A stretch of DNA of 64,000 nucleotides from Betaproteobacteria bacterium (GTDB lineage Bacteria > Pseudomonadota > Gammaproteobacteria > Burkholderiales > Burkholderiaceae_C), in assembly GCA_016868355.1 (NCBI GenBank), contig VGHB01000010.1, forward strand, positions 1 to 64,000, in the 5' to 3' direction. A program made the position numbers and the translations under genes. Below the pieces are notes generated by a model. That model searched no databases. It was not told where the DNA came from and saw nothing but the letters and a program-made list of their open reading frames with translations. Positions 50,220 to 59,999 of the stretch are shown here, one piece after another (the stretch's first letter is position 1; every line of letters begins with the position of its first letter).

Positions 50220-52889
50220 ATGAACGCCGCTGAGATCCGCCACGCCTTTTTGAAGTTCTTCGAATCTAAAGGGCACGCCATCGTGGCTTCCAGCCCCGTG
50301 GTGCCGGGTGACGACCCCACGCTGCTGTTCACCAACGCGGGTATGAACCAGTTCAAGGACGTATTCCTAGGCTTTGACAAGCGCCCATACACCCGCGCCA
50401 CAAGCGCTCAAAAGTGCATCCGTGCCGGTGGCAAGCATAACGACCTGGAGAACGTGGGCTATACCGCGCGCCACCACACCTTTTTTGAAATGCTGGGTAA
50501 CTTCAGCTTTGGCGACTACTTCAAGAAGGACGCCATCAGCTACGCCTGGGAACTGCTGATCGAAGTCTTCAAGCTGCCCAAGGAGAAGCTTTGGGTGACG
50601 GTGTACGCCGAAGACGATGAGGCCTACGAAATCTGGAACAAAGAAGTTGGCATACCGGCCGAGCGCATCGTGCGTATCGGAGACAACAAGGGCGCTCGCT
50701 ATGCCAGCGATAACTTCTGGATGATGGGCGACACCGGCCCCTGCGGGCCTTGTACCGAAATCTTCTACGACCACGGACCCGAAATTGCCGGCGGCCCACC
50801 GGGTAGCCCCGATGAAGACGGTGACCGCTACATTGAGATTTGGAACAACGTCTTCATGCAATTCAACCGCACCGAAGACGGTGTGATGCACCCTCTGCCC
50901 AAGCCAAGCGTGGATACGGGCATGGGCCTTGAGCGCATAGCGGCCGTGCTTCAACATGTGCACGGTAATTACGAAATCGACACTTTTGTGCACCTGCTTC
51001 AGGCGGCTAAGGTGGCGGTGGATGCGGCCAGTGGCACGGCAGCGGCGGCCCGAGGGTGTGATGCGCAATCGCCCTCGCTCAGGGCAATCGCCGACCACAT
51101 CCGGGCTTGTTCCTTCACGATCGTCGACGGCGTGATTCCCGGCAACGAAGGCCGTGGCTATGTGCTGCGCCGAATTGCACGCCGCGCCATTCGCCACGGC
51201 TACAAACTCGGTGCGCGCAAGCCCTTTTTTCACAAGCTGGTCAGCGCTCTGGACCAAACCATGGGCGATGCTTACCCAGAGCTACGGCGCGCTACGGTTC
51301 GGGTGACCGAGGTACTGCGCCAGGAAGAGGAGCGCTTCTTCCAAACGATCGCCAATGGAATGGACATCCTGGAGTCCGCGTTGGGTGGAACCGCCGGCGT
51401 ACCGGGGTCTGCCGGCACGGTGGCGGTGATCGATGGCGAAACGGCCTTCAAGCTGCACGACACCTACGGCTTTCCCTTGGACCTCACTGCTGATGTGTGC
51501 CGCGAGCGCGGCGTGAAGGTGGACGAGGCCGGCTTCAACGCAGCCATGCAGCGCCAGCGTGAACAGGCCCGCGCCGCGGGCAAGTTCAAAATGCAGCAAG
51601 GCCTTGAGTACAGCGGTGGTGAAACCGCTTTCCACGGCTACGAGCACTTGGTGTGCGAAACCAGCCGTGTGGTGGCCCTTTATCTGGACGGCACACCGGT
51701 CCAGCAGGCTCGTGCCGGCGATGATGTGGTGGTGGTGCTGGACCACACCCCTTTCTATGCCGAGAGCGGCGGGCAGGTCGGCGACTGCGGCGAGCTTCGC
51801 AACAGCAGCACCCGTGTGCTGGTGGAAGACACGCTGAAAGTTCAGGCGGCTGTCTTCGGTCATCATGGCCGCGTGATGGAAGGCCAGATCAAGGTGGGGG
51901 ATACCTTTTCCGCGCGGGTGGACGCGGTGCAACGTGCCCACATCGTTCGCCACCACAGCGCCACCCATCTCATGCACAGGGCCTTGCGCGAGGTGCTTGG
52001 AACGCATGTGCAGCAGAAGGGCTCGCTCGTTACTTCCGATCGCACCCGGTTCGACTTCGCCCACAACGAGGCCATGACAGCCGAGCAGATGGCTCAGGTG
52101 GAAGCGATCGTCAACACAGAGATTTTGGTCAATGTTGCTGCACAAGCGCGCGTAATGGCCATCGAAGACGCCCAGAAGGTGGGCGCGATGATGCTTTTCG
52201 GCGAAAAGTACGGCGACACCGTTCGGGTGCTGGATATCGGCAGCAGCCGCGAGTTGTGCGGCGGGACCCATGTGCAGCGCACGGGGGACATTGGCCTGTT
52301 CAAAATCATTTCCGAGGGCGGCGTGGCCGCCGGCATACGCCGGGTGGAAGCCGTGTGCGGAGAGAAGGCTCTGGCCTACCTGCAGCAACTCGAGGGAACC
52401 CTGGGCCAGGCCGCTGGTGCGATGAAGGTGACACCGAGCGAAGTGCCCGCGCGGGCGGCAGCGGTACTGGACCAAGTGCGTACGCTGGAGAAGGAAATCG
52501 CCGCGCTCAAGGGTAAGCTCGCGTCGGCACAAGGCGATGAGTTGATGTCGCAGGCCGTGGACATCAAGGGCCTGAAGGTGCTGGCCGCCAAGCTCGAAGG
52601 AGCCGATGCCAAGACCTTGCGCGACACGATGGACAAGCTCAAGGACAAGCTCAAGTCGGCCGCGATCGTACTGGCGGCTGTTGACGGATCCAAGGTGCAG
52701 TTGGCTGCCGGCGTCACCGCTGACAGCGTGGGCAAGGTCAAGGCCGGCGAGTTGGTCAACTTCGTGGCCCAGCAGGTCGGTGGCAAGGGCGGCGGCAAGC
52801 CTGACATGGCCATGGCCGGCGGCACCGATGCCTCTGGTTTGCCCGAAGCCTTGGCCTCTGTCCAGGCCTGGGTGGCTGAACGGGTGTGA
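50220..52889 (+). CDS. alaS: alanyl-tRNA synthetase
   Basis: An 889-residue class II synthetase that charges tRNA-Ala. It begins [19 protein letters not shown], with the class II motifs early ([39 protein letters not shown]), and has the editing domain zinc motifs [20 protein letters not shown] and [13 protein letters not shown]. The C-terminal domain (coiled coil and [20 protein letters not shown]) is complete. The frame runs up to 50190, but the ATG at 50220 is the conserved start. Confidence 0.97.
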   Translation: MNAAEIRHAFLKFFESKGHAIVASSPVVPGDDPTLLFTNAGMNQFKDVFLGFDKRPYTRATSAQKCIRAGGKHNDLENVGYTARHHTFFEMLGNFSFGDYFKKDAISYAWELLIEVFKLPKEKLWVTVYAEDDEAYEIWNKEVGIPAERIVRIGDNKGARYASDNFWMMGDTGPCGPCTEIFYDHGPEIAGGPPGSPDEDGDRYIEIWNNVFMQFNRTEDGVMHPLPKPSVDTGMGLERIAAVLQHVHGNYEIDTFVHLLQAAKVAVDAASGTAAAARGCDAQSPSLRAIADHIRACSFTIVDGVIPGNEGRGYVLRRIARRAIRHGYKLGARKPFFHKLVSALDQTMGDAYPELRRATVRVTEVLRQEEERFFQTIANGMDILESALGGTAGVPGSAGTVAVIDGETAFKLHDTYGFPLDLTADVCRERGVKVDEAGFNAAMQRQREQARAAGKFKMQQGLEYSGGETAFHGYEHLVCETSRVVALYLDGTPVQQARAGDDVVVVLDHTPFYAESGGQVGDCGELRNSSTRVLVEDTLKVQAAVFGHHGRVMEGQIKVGDTFSARVDAVQRAHIVRHHSATHLMHRALREVLGTHVQQKGSLVTSDRTRFDFAHNEAMTAEQMAQVEAIVNTEILVNVAAQARVMAIEDAQKVGAMMLFGEKYGDTVRVLDIGSSRELCGGTHVQRTGDIGLFKIISEGGVAAGIRRVEAVCGEKALAYLQQLEGTLGQAAGAMKVTPSEVPARAAAVLDQVRTLEKEIAALKGKLASAQGDELMSQAVDIKGLKVLAAKLEGADAKTLRDTMDKLKDKLKSAAIVLAAVDGSKVQLAAGVTADSVGKVKAGELVNFVAQQVGGKGGGKPDMAMAGGTDASGLPEALASVQAWVAERV

Positions 52890-52930
52890 AGACCAGACCG
52901 CGGGCAAACCGACAAAGCTGAAGGCTCGGC

Positions 52931-54163
52931 GTGAACATCCCTGTGGATCAGCGTTTAGACCTGCACGCCAAGCGTATCGTCCTGGGCATCACCGGTGGCG
53001 TGGCCGCCTACAAGGGGGCCGAGCTGGCGCGTGAGTTGGTGAGGGCCGGTGCTTCAGTGCAGGCGGTGATGACGGCTTCGGCCCAGCGGTTCGTCACGCC
53101 TTTGCTGCTGCAGTCGCTCACCGGTAACCCGGTGGCCACCACGCAATGGGACACCACGCAGCCCAACGCGATGGCCCACATCAACTTGAGTCGTGAAGCC
53201 GATGCCATCCTGGTGGCGCCGGCCACGGCCGACTTCATCGCCCGCTTGGCACTGGGCCGCTGCGACGATCTCTTGTCGCTTTTGTGTCTGGCCCGACCGG
53301 CTGAGCGCTGCAGCCTGTTGGTGGCGCCGGCCATGAACCGTGAGATGTGGGCGCACCCTGCCACGCAGCGCAATGTCCAGCAGGTGCAGCAGGATGGGGC
53401 GATGTTGCTGGGACCGGCGGCCGGATCGCAGGCTTGCGGTGAAATCGGCGCCGGCCGCATGCTCGAGCCCGATGAACTCCGCGACGGCCTCATCGCGCAT
53501 TTCCAGCCCAAGCTGCTGCGGGGCCGCACGGTGTTGATCACCGCGGGCCCTACCTTCGAGGCCCTGGATCCGGTGCGCGGCATCACCAACCGCTCCAGCG
53601 GCAAGATGGGCTTTGCCATCGCGCGTGCAGCGGCGGAGGCCGGCGCCTCCGTCACCTTGGTGGCTGGGCCCGTGCATCTGCCCACACCAGCGGGTGTGCA
53701 GCGCCTGGATGTGGAGTCGGCATGCCAGATGCAAGCGGCGGTGCTGCCCCTTGCGCCCCAGCATGAGATCTTCATCGCCACAGCAGCGGTGGCCGACTGG
53801 CGGGCCTCCAAGCCCGCTGAGGCCAAGATCAAGAAGACGGCTGGTCTGGCTGCACCGACATTTGAGCTTGCAGAAAACCCGGACGTATTGGCCTGCGTAG
53901 CGGCCTTAAAAGACGCACCTTTTTGCATCGGCTTTGCGGCCGAATCGCACGACATCGAACGCCACGCCCGCGAGAAGCTTCAGCGCAAGAAGCTGCACCT
54001 GGTGGTTGCCAACCACGGCCCGTCCACCTTCGGGCGTGATGACAACCGACTGATCCTGGTGGACGCGACCGGCTCGCGTGAGCTGCCGCAGGGCGACAAA
54101 CTGACGCTGGCCCGCGCGCTGGTGGCCGAGCTCGCGCAGCGGCTACAGGCTGCAGGCCTTTGA
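52931..54163 (+). CDS. coaBC: bifunctional phosphopantothenoylcysteine decarboxylase/synthetase
   Basis: A 410-residue CoaBC, the two central steps of coenzyme A synthesis. The FMN-dependent CoaC half (residues 1 to about 190) has [20 protein letters not shown] and the active-site Cys in [15 protein letters not shown]. The CoaB half starts at [20 protein letters not shown] and has [20 protein letters not shown]. It begins at GTG 52931. It lies between alaS and dut; the coaBC-dut pair is common in proteobacteria. Confidence 0.95.
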   Translation: MNIPVDQRLDLHAKRIVLGITGGVAAYKGAELARELVRAGASVQAVMTASAQRFVTPLLLQSLTGNPVATTQWDTTQPNAMAHINLSREADAILVAPATADFIARLALGRCDDLLSLLCLARPAERCSLLVAPAMNREMWAHPATQRNVQQVQQDGAMLLGPAAGSQACGEIGAGRMLEPDELRDGLIAHFQPKLLRGRTVLITAGPTFEALDPVRGITNRSSGKMGFAIARAAAEAGASVTLVAGPVHLPTPAGVQRLDVESACQMQAAVLPLAPQHEIFIATAAVADWRASKPAEAKIKKTAGLAAPTFELAENPDVLACVAALKDAPFCIGFAAESHDIERHAREKLQRKKLHLVVANHGPSTFGRDDNRLILVDATGSRELPQGDKLTLARALVAELAQRLQAAGL

Positions 54164-54192
54164 GGCCCAACGGGGCCAACCCTCAACGACGC

Positions 54193-54666
54193 ATGACTTA
54201 CGCCAACGTCGCCTTGAAGATTCTGGACGAGCGCTTGCGCGGCACCCCCGACCAGCCCCCTTTGTTGCCCGCCTATGCAACACCCGGCAGTGCGGGTTTG
54301 GACCTGCGGGCCTGTGTGCCCAAACCCCTGGTGCTACAGCCTGGGCAATGTGAGTTGATTCCCACGGGTATCGCCATCCACATCGCAGACCCAGGGCTGG
54401 CCGCGATGATCCTGCCGCGTTCCGGATTGGGTCACAAGCACGGCATCGTGCTGGGTAATTTGGTCGGCCTGATTGACAGCGATTACCAGGGGCCGCTCAT
54501 GGTCAGTTGCTGGAACCGGGGCACGCAGCCCTTCACACTGGAACCCCTGGAGCGCTTGGCTCAACTGGTGATCGTTCCCGTGATGCAGGCGCGTTTTGAC
54601 CTGGTGGAGAGCTTTGAAGACAGCGACCGGGGATCCGGTGGCTTTGGCTCGACAGGCCAGACCTGA
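54193..54666 (+). CDS. dut: dUTP diphosphatase
   Basis: A 157-residue trimeric dUTPase that removes dUTP and makes dUMP. Its five motifs are seen: [50 protein letters not shown] and GSGGFGSTG near the end. The frame is open to 54160 over the coaBC stop, but the ATG at 54193 is the standard start. The stop codon lies in the first copy of a pentanucleotide repeat. Confidence 0.95.
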   Translation: MTYANVALKILDERLRGTPDQPPLLPAYATPGSAGLDLRACVPKPLVLQPGQCELIPTGIAIHIADPGLAAMILPRSGLGHKHGIVLGNLVGLIDSDYQGPLMVSCWNRGTQPFTLEPLERLAQLVIVPVMQARFDLVESFEDSDRGSGGFGSTGQT

Positions 54667-54683
54667 CCTGACCTGACCTGACC
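54661..54683. repeat. ACCTG tandem repeat over the dut stop
   Basis: Four ACCTG copies followed by ACC run without interruption (54661-54683). The dut stop TGA uses bases of the first and second copies. Slippage would change only non-coding sequence, so it is expected to be neutral for Dut. Confidence 0.9.
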
Positions 54684-54719
54684 CTATTCCAATCCCTTGC
54701 GGGGTGGGGCGCCGGCACC

Positions 54720-55271
54720 TCAGTGCAGGACGCGTCGGTCCGATTGGTCGTCCAAGTTTTCACCCGTGCCCCCAACCCGCAGCACGGGGCCGCCGACGCT
54801 GCCGGCTTGAATCTCCTCCTCGGTGGCCCGCCGCACATCGCGTACCGTGAGGGCCAGTCGCAAGGCCATGCCGGCCAGGGGATGGTTGCCGTCCAGCACC
54901 ACGTGTTGGGGGTACACCTCGGTGACGGTGTAAACCGCTTCGCGGGGCATATTGGGTGTGGCCGCTCCCGGTGGCAGCCCTTCGAATTGCATACCCGGCC
55001 CCACATCCTCTGGGAACAGCGAGCGGGCTTCAAAACAAACCAACTGAGAGTCGTAGTCGCCAAAGGCGTGCTCGGGCTCTAGGTGTACTTGGGTTTCAAA
55101 GCCTATCGATTGGCCGATCAGGGCCTCTTCCACCTTGGGCAGGAGGTCTTGTCCGCCCACCAGGAATTCCAAGGGCTCGGCCAGTTCGTCAATCGGTTTG
55201 CCCTGTGCGTCAGAGAGCGTCCAAGTGAGGGTGACCACGCAGGGCGTCGAGATGTCCATGGGCGGAATCAT
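54720..55271 (-). CDS. FKBP-type peptidyl-prolyl isomerase (SlyD/SlpA-like)
   Basis: A 183-residue isomerase of the SlyD type. The FKBP halves, PLEFLVGGQDLLPKVEEALI and VHLEPEHAFGDYDSQLVCFE, flank an insert-in-flap domain (YTVTEVYPQHVVLDGNHPLA, then GMALRLALTVRDVR). It helps cytoplasmic proteins fold by proline isomerisation. A second Met at 55259 is an alternative start. The metal-binding His-rich tail of SlyD is absent. It is divergent from the RoxA-like gene. Confidence 0.88.
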   Translation of the reverse strand: MIPPMDISTPCVVTLTWTLSDAQGKPIDELAEPLEFLVGGQDLLPKVEEALIGQSIGFETQVHLEPEHAFGDYDSQLVCFEARSLFPEDVGPGMQFEGLPPGAATPNMPREAVYTVTEVYPQHVVLDGNHPLAGMALRLALTVRDVRRATEEEIQAGSVGGPVLRVGGTGENLDDQSDRRVLH

Positions 55272-55306
55272 GGCACAGTGAGGGACTTGGCTTTACCTCT
55301 TGCGCT

Positions 55307-56479
55307 GTGGCATCACCCCCTTTGCGTAGCAACGATTCCTTGCAGCAGGCCCGCACCCTGCTCGGTGGGCTCAGCCCGGCGCAGTTCATGCGGCGGCATT
55401 GGCAGCGCAGGCCCTTGTTGGTACGCCAAGCCTGGCCAACGGCGCAGCCTCCGGCCAGCCGACAGCAGTTGTTCGAGTTGTGCGCGCGCGATGACGTCGA
55501 GTCTCGCTTGGTGGAGCAGCGTGGCGGCCCGTGGCGCCTGCGCCACGGGCCCATCAGCCGGCGCAGCCTGCCGCCGCTGAATCGGCCCGGTTGGACACTG
55601 CTTGTCCAGGGCCTGGACCTTCATCTGGACACCGCTCACGTCATGCTGCGCTGCTTTGACTTCATTGCGCAGGCACGGCTGGACGATCTCATGGTGTCTT
55701 ACGCCAGCGATGGCGGCGGCGTGGGCCCGCATGTCGACTCCTACGATGTGTTTCTGCTGCAGGTGCAGGGGCGCCGGCGGTGGCGCATTGCGCCGCCCGG
55801 CCGGGCGCAGTGGGTGCCCGGCCTGCCGCTTCGCATCCTGGCCGAGTTCCAGCCTCAGGAGGAATGGGTCTTGGAGCCCGGTGACATGTTGTACCTGCCA
55901 CCGGGGTGGGGTCATGAGGGTATGGCCTTGGGCGGTGGTTGCATGACCGCTTCCATTGGGTTTCGCTCCCCAACGGCCGCTGAATTGAGCGCTGCGCTGC
56001 TGCTGCGCATGGCCGAAGATCTGTCGGAAGAGGGTTCATCGTTCACCGGTGCCTGGGCACGGCGCTATGCCGATCCCGGTATGCCGGCCACCCTGGAGAC
56101 GGGAGCGGTGCCGGTGGGCTTGAAGGCCTTCGCCTGGGCTGGGCTGCGCCGCCTTGTAGCCGATGAGCAGGCCCTGTCAGTGGCTTTGGGTCGTTGGCTG
56201 ACTGAGCCCAAGCCGCAGGTTTGGTTTGTTTCTCAAGCAGCGGCATGGCAAGCGGGGCAGGGGGTGGTGCTGGACCGTCGCACCCGCATGGCGCACGATT
56301 CAACCCACCTGTTCATCAACGGTGAGGCTTTTCGCTTGGCCGGTCGCGATGGTCGCTTGTTGCGAACCTTGGCCAATCAACGCTGCCTGGACGCACGAGC
56401 CTGGGGGCAGGTCAGCGAGCAGGCGCGTACGGTCGCGTTCGAGTGGATGGCGGCCGGTTGGCTGCATCCGAGTCAGTGA
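55307..56479 (+). CDS. cupin-fold ribosomal oxygenase (RoxA/YcfD-like)
   Basis: A 390-residue Fe(II)/2-oxoglutarate JmjC-type cupin protein. GLSPAQFMRRHWQRRPLLVR, VSYASDGGGVGPHVDSYDVF (His-x-Asp iron ligands) and LYLPPGWGHEGMALGGGCMT (second His) match YcfD, which hydroxylates an arginine in ribosomal protein L16. The start is a GTG at 55307. The C-terminal half (residues about 210-390) fits the winged-helix tail of this family. The uL16 substrate is inferred from homology only. Confidence 0.86.
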   Translation: MASPPLRSNDSLQQARTLLGGLSPAQFMRRHWQRRPLLVRQAWPTAQPPASRQQLFELCARDDVESRLVEQRGGPWRLRHGPISRRSLPPLNRPGWTLLVQGLDLHLDTAHVMLRCFDFIAQARLDDLMVSYASDGGGVGPHVDSYDVFLLQVQGRRRWRIAPPGRAQWVPGLPLRILAEFQPQEEWVLEPGDMLYLPPGWGHEGMALGGGCMTASIGFRSPTAAELSAALLLRMAEDLSEEGSSFTGAWARRYADPGMPATLETGAVPVGLKAFAWAGLRRLVADEQALSVALGRWLTEPKPQVWFVSQAAAWQAGQGVVLDRRTRMAHDSTHLFINGEAFRLAGRDGRLLRTLANQRCLDARAWGQVSEQARTVAFEWMAAGWLHPSQ

Positions 56480-56480
56480 A

Positions 56481-56654
56481 GACCCTTATATCGGTTATAC
56501 TAAGGGTCCGTAGGTTCCTAGACAGCGGTGGTGCTCAGGGCTTGGGCTCTGAGCGCTAGACAGACATTGCGTCGGAGTGCTTAGGGGCTGACCGTGACTC
56601 TTGGGTTGAAATACCCGGCATTTCTCTATTAATTCAATCGTTTCGAGGACACAC
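56481..56654 (+). promoter_or_regulatory. promoter and structured leader of the small lipoprotein gene
   Basis: GACCCTTA (56481-56488) and TAAGGGTC (56501-56508) form an 8-bp stem. The loop and edge of this stem contain TATACT (56496-56501), a good -10 element. A second hairpin of 9 bp with one G-U pair lies at 56533-56554 (loop TTGG). The first stem could be the terminator of the RoxA-like gene or a regulatory site. The result is a long leader, about 145 nt, before the ATG at 56655. Confidence 0.45.
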
Positions 56655-56849
56655 ATGAAGCACTCCATCCTGCTGGCATCCTTGATCGCCGTCTCCGCTC
56701 TGGCGGCCTGCGGCAAGAAGGAAGCCGCTCCGGCTCCTGCACCGGCACCCGCCGCTGCCCCTGCGCCCGTTACGGCCCCGGCTTCTGAGGCACCGGCTGC
56801 ATCGGCTCCCGCTGCTGCTGCTGAGGCGTCTGCTCCTGCCAGCAAGTAA
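56655..56849 (+). CDS. small Ala/Pro-rich lipoprotein
   Basis: A 64-residue protein. The first 19 residues are a signal with lipobox LAAC (ILLASLIAVSALAACGKKE). The rest is an Ala/Pro low-complexity tail, probably unfolded, extending from the membrane. A RBS-like GAGGAC precedes the ATG and a strong terminator follows 18 bp after the stop, so it is a single-gene unit. The function is unknown; similar short lipoproteins are common in Comamonadaceae. Confidence 0.8.
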   Translation: MKHSILLASLIAVSALAACGKKEAAPAPAPAPAAAPAPVTAPASEAPAASAPAAAAEASAPASK

Positions 56850-56866
56850 GCTGTTTGATGGATCGG

Positions 56867-56893
56867 AAAAAGCCGCCCTCGGGCGGCTTTTTT
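56867..56893 (+). terminator. intrinsic terminator
   Basis: The stem GCCGCCC/GGGCGGC (56872-56878 and 56881-56887) has a 2-nt gap and is followed by six T (56888-56893). The A-tract on the other side makes it bidirectional, so it could also serve the convergent bamC transcript. Confidence 0.92.
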
Positions 56894-56963
56894 GCAGGGC
56901 TGATGGCCGCACCACAAGCCAGTCCCAAGGGCCGCTCCCCCTTGAGTTGCCGCCCGCGGCCGG

Positions 56964-58187
56964 TTACCGCAGCTCTTTGAGCAGGGTCTCTCGGATGGCT
57001 TTGGCGGTGTCGGAGTCTTCCGGCTGCCCGTTGGCATTGAGCACCGCCAGGCTGGACTGACTGGGTGACTCGCCCTTGACTACGATCCGGTAGCGCGCCA
57101 AGCGGGTCTTGCTGTCGTCGCTGCGAAAGACGTTGACGATCCGGTTGATCCAGCCGCCCTGGCCGTCAGGATTGCGGTCCACGTAGCGGACGAAATAAAT
57201 GCCGCCTGCACGGTCGCGGTCTTCCACGGTGAAGCCGCCGCGGTCGAGCCCGGCGCCGACCGTGCGCCAGGCGCGGTCGAAACCTTCGTCGATCTGCACA
57301 CGCCCGTCGGCCAAGATACGGGCTCGAGCAGGCTGGTTGGCTCGGGCTGCGGCCACGGGGGCGTTTCGATCTGCAGCCCTTGCTTGGGTAACGGCTGCCT
57401 CGGGTGCACCCAATCGAGCCATCAGCCTGTAGAGCATTTCGGCTTCAAGCGCAGCGTCACTCGGCCTGGCTTGCCATGCGATCTGGTCCTTGTTGTTGTT
57501 CAAGGGTGCTTCCACCAGACCCCGGTGCGTGAGGGTCAACTCGGTGCCCCGACCGCTAGACAACCTTTCGATGCGGGTGCGGAAACGGTCACGCTCGCCG
57601 GTCGAAAAGAGGCCATCGGCAAAGCGGCCCAAGACGCTGCGCACCAAATCTTGGGGCAGCTTCGCCCGGTTCTCCGCCCAGCCGGTTTCCACCACGCCGG
57701 CTTCTGGGCGTTCGACTTCCAGGTTGAAGCCGTTTTCCTTCCAGAAGGCCACGACCCGTTCGTACACCACTTCCGGCGTCAAAGTGGTCACCAAGCGCCG
57801 GGCATCGCCCTCGCGCTCGAGGCGTACTGAGCCTACCTGGGTCGGTGCGACCGCGGGTACGGAGCTGGCCGCGGGAGCTGCTGCAAGGCCGCCCTGTGCG
57901 AAGGTAGTGGCGCTGATGGGTTGGCCCGATTGCACCGCGAAGCGGCCTTCACGGGCCAATTGGGTTAGGTCTGGCGGCACTTCCAAGGGCGGTGTTTTGA
58001 CCGCCTTAGAACTGTAGTTGACCGGCGCACCGGCGGTTTCGCCTGAGCGGCCAAACCAGCCTCCCAGGGTGGAACAGCCGCCCAGGGCCAGTGCCACGGC
58101 CAAGGCGGTACAGCATTGCGCCGGGCGCGCAAAGGGGGCAAATAAGGCCGCGGGGGTGCTGGGAGCAGAGGTGCGCATGGGGGTCAT
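56964..58187 (-). CDS. bamC: outer membrane protein assembly factor BamC (NlpB family)
   Basis: A 407-residue lipoprotein with a leader ending in LALGGCSTLGGW (lipobox). The two helix-grip domains expected of BamC follow: the first around EVVYERVVAFWKENGFNLEV, with TLTHRGLVEAPLNNNKDQIA; the second around RVQIDEGFDRAWRTVGAGLD, with IYFVRYVDRNPDGQGG and DSKTRLARYRIVV. It is part of the BAM complex that inserts beta-barrels. It lies directly downstream of dapA, a common order. An alternative Met is 9 nt downstream. Confidence 0.88.
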   Translation of the reverse strand: MTPMRTSAPSTPAALFAPFARPAQCCTALAVALALGGCSTLGGWFGRSGETAGAPVNYSSKAVKTPPLEVPPDLTQLAREGRFAVQSGQPISATTFAQGGLAAAPAASSVPAVAPTQVGSVRLEREGDARRLVTTLTPEVVYERVVAFWKENGFNLEVERPEAGVVETGWAENRAKLPQDLVRSVLGRFADGLFSTGERDRFRTRIERLSSGRGTELTLTHRGLVEAPLNNNKDQIAWQARPSDAALEAEMLYRLMARLGAPEAAVTQARAADRNAPVAAARANQPARARILADGRVQIDEGFDRAWRTVGAGLDRGGFTVEDRDRAGGIYFVRYVDRNPDGQGGWINRIVNVFRSDDSKTRLARYRIVVKGESPSQSSLAVLNANGQPEDSDTAKAIRETLLKELR

Positions 58188-58251
58188 GAATGATGCAATT
58201 AAGCTGGGTCAACGGAAGGATGGTGAACAGGCGCCAAGGCAGGTGCAGCGC

Positions 58252-59136
58252 TCATGAGATCAGGCCGCAGTCCTGAAGCGCGCCTTCAACGATCGATTGG
58301 GCCTGTGCGCTCAAGGGCACCAAAGGCAGCCGAATTCCCCCACCACAGCGGCCCATGCGGTGCAGCGCCCACTTCACCGGTATGGGGTTGGCTTCGATGA
58401 ACAGGTGCTGGTGCAGGGGCAGCAAGCGCATGTGGATGTCACGGGCTCGGATGGCGTCACCAGCAATAGCCGCCGCGCACAGCTCGCGCATGGCTCGTGG
58501 CGCAACGTTGGCCGTCACGCTGACATTGCCGTGCCCGCCCAGCAGCATCAAAGCAATGGCGGTGGGGTCGTCACCCGAATAGATGCGGAAGTGTGCTGGC
58601 GCTCGGCGGATCAACCAGGCAGCCCGCTCGAGGCTGCCGGTGGCCTCTTTAACCCCGATCACGCCCGGCACTTCTGCCAGGCGTAACGTGGTCTCGACAC
58701 TCATGTCAGCCACGCTGCGGCCCGGCACGTTGTACAGGACCATGGGGATATCCACGGCCTGCGCAATGGCCCTAAAGTGCTGGTAGATGCCTTCCTGGGT
58801 GGGCTTGTTGTAATAGGGCACCACCTGAAGGGTGCAGTCGGCGCCGACCTTTTGGGCAAAGCGCGACAGTTCAATGGCCTCGTGGGTGGAATTCGCGCCG
58901 GCCCCGGCCATGACTGGGACGCGCCCCGCGCATTGCTCAACGGCCACGCGGATGATTTCGCAGTGTTCCTCGACAGTCACGGTGGGTGACTCGCCCGTGG
59001 TCCCCACCACGCTGATGCCGTCGGTCCCCTCGGCGATATGCCAGTCGATGAGCCGACGCAGGCCGTCATAGTCGACGGCACCATCGTCGCTCATGGGTGT
59101 GACCAGGGCCACGATGCTGCCGGTGATCGGTTTCAT
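58252..59136 (-). CDS. dapA: 4-hydroxy-tetrahydrodipicolinate synthase
   Basis: A 294-residue DapA, the first committed enzyme of lysine and diaminopimelate synthesis. It has [20 protein letters not shown] (Thr46/47), Tyr135 in [13 protein letters not shown] and Lys163 in [10 protein letters not shown], the Schiff-base lysine for pyruvate. Spacing and length match the E. coli enzyme. It precedes bamC on the same strand. Confidence 0.96.
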   Translation of the reverse strand: MKPITGSIVALVTPMSDDGAVDYDGLRRLIDWHIAEGTDGISVVGTTGESPTVTVEEHCEIIRVAVEQCAGRVPVMAGAGANSTHEAIELSRFAQKVGADCTLQVVPYYNKPTQEGIYQHFRAIAQAVDIPMVLYNVPGRSVADMSVETTLRLAEVPGVIGVKEATGSLERAAWLIRRAPAHFRIYSGDDPTAIALMLLGGHGNVSVTANVAPRAMRELCAAAIAGDAIRARDIHMRLLPLHQHLFIEANPIPVKWALHRMGRCGGGIRLPLVPLSAQAQSIVEGALQDCGLIS

Positions 59137-59182
59137 GATTGGGAGCTCGGATTGGCGGACAAGGGGCGATGCACCCCATTGA

Positions 59183-59866
59183 TTATCCAGAGTTCAGAGG
59201 CCAATCCCCGACGGCCTCAAGATCGACCCCGACTGGCTTGAGCGCGGCGATGCGCTGCACCCGGCGCAGGCCAGGGGCTGGGTCGACCACAGGGCAGGCT
59301 GCAGTGGCAAGCCGGTTTGTCGAGCCCAAGAGTCCGTCTTCGTATGCCAGAACATGCAATCCGCTGGCCGGGGCGGGCAGTGGTGCTTGGTCAGCGGCCC
59401 TTGGGTGGGTCAGGGCAACTCCATGGCCACCGGGATCCGGGCCGTTGCGGACCAACTCCAGCAATTCGCCCGGGTGGAGCAGGAAGTCGGGGTTGCGCGG
59501 ACGGCCCCAACGGCCATGACCCCAAGCGAAGGTCTCAACCAGCAACAGGCCCAGTGGGTTGAGGCTGCTCAGCCAGATCGGCCACAGCGGACGCCAGAGG
59601 TAGTTGGTGACGATGATGGCGTCGAAGGTCTCGCCGCCCAGCGGCCAAGTCCCATGCTCAATATCTGCACAGACCACCCGTGCCAGCCCTTGCAGCCCCT
59701 GCAGGGCCTGCGCATCGCGGTCCAGCGCGGTGACCGATGCACCCCGCTCGGCGAACCATCGGCTGTGGCGGCCCGCGCCGCAGGCCACGTCCAAGACCCG
59801 CGCACCCGGCGCGACCAGGTGGCTGAATCGCTGGACCCAATCAGACGGTTCACCCGTTCCGTGCAT
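59183..59866 (-). CDS. class I SAM-dependent methyltransferase
   Basis: A 227-residue methyltransferase resembling tellurite-resistance TehB-type proteins. The SAM loop is [20 protein letters not shown], followed by [11 protein letters not shown] and a motif IV-like [14 protein letters not shown]. From the ATG at 59866 the length is normal; the frame is open to 59917. It is in the minus-strand run MFS, small peptide, methyltransferase, dapA, bamC. The substrate is unknown. Confidence 0.84.
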   Translation of the reverse strand: MHGTGEPSDWVQRFSHLVAPGARVLDVACGAGRHSRWFAERGASVTALDRDAQALQGLQGLARVVCADIEHGTWPLGGETFDAIIVTNYLWRPLWPIWLSSLNPLGLLLVETFAWGHGRWGRPRNPDFLLHPGELLELVRNGPDPGGHGVALTHPRAADQAPLPAPASGLHVLAYEDGLLGSTNRLATAACPVVDPAPGLRRVQRIAALKPVGVDLEAVGDWPLNSG

Positions 59867-59876
59867 GGCTTGGGAC

Positions 59877-59999
59877 TCAGAAACAACTGCGGACCAGGGT
59901 TGCCACTTCCAGCGCAAGGTGCGGGTTCAGCCACGCCAGGAACACAGCAGCGCAGGCGGACAGGGCTGCAAGCCCCCAAACGATGCGCCCGGTACTCAA
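59877..59999 (-). CDS. 40-residue single-pass membrane peptide
   Basis: A short frame in the gap between MFS and methyltransferase. A TTG start overlaps the MFS stop (TTGA), and the peptide contains TGRIVWGLAALSACAAVFLA as a single membrane helix and ends in VATLVRSCF. The frame continues upstream inside the MFS gene, so the start depends on the overlap. I suspect it is a real conserved small protein, possibly a partner of the transporter, but only comparison between species can show this. Confidence 0.5.
   Translation of the reverse strand: MSTGRIVWGLAALSACAAVFLAWLNPHLALEVATLVRSCF

Noticed and set aside
51282-52907. Long minus-strand frame (541 codons) antisense to alaS
   Set aside because: alaS is certain on the plus strand. 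The antisense frame is rich in His, Leu and Gln, as expected from complementing its codons, and has no family signature.
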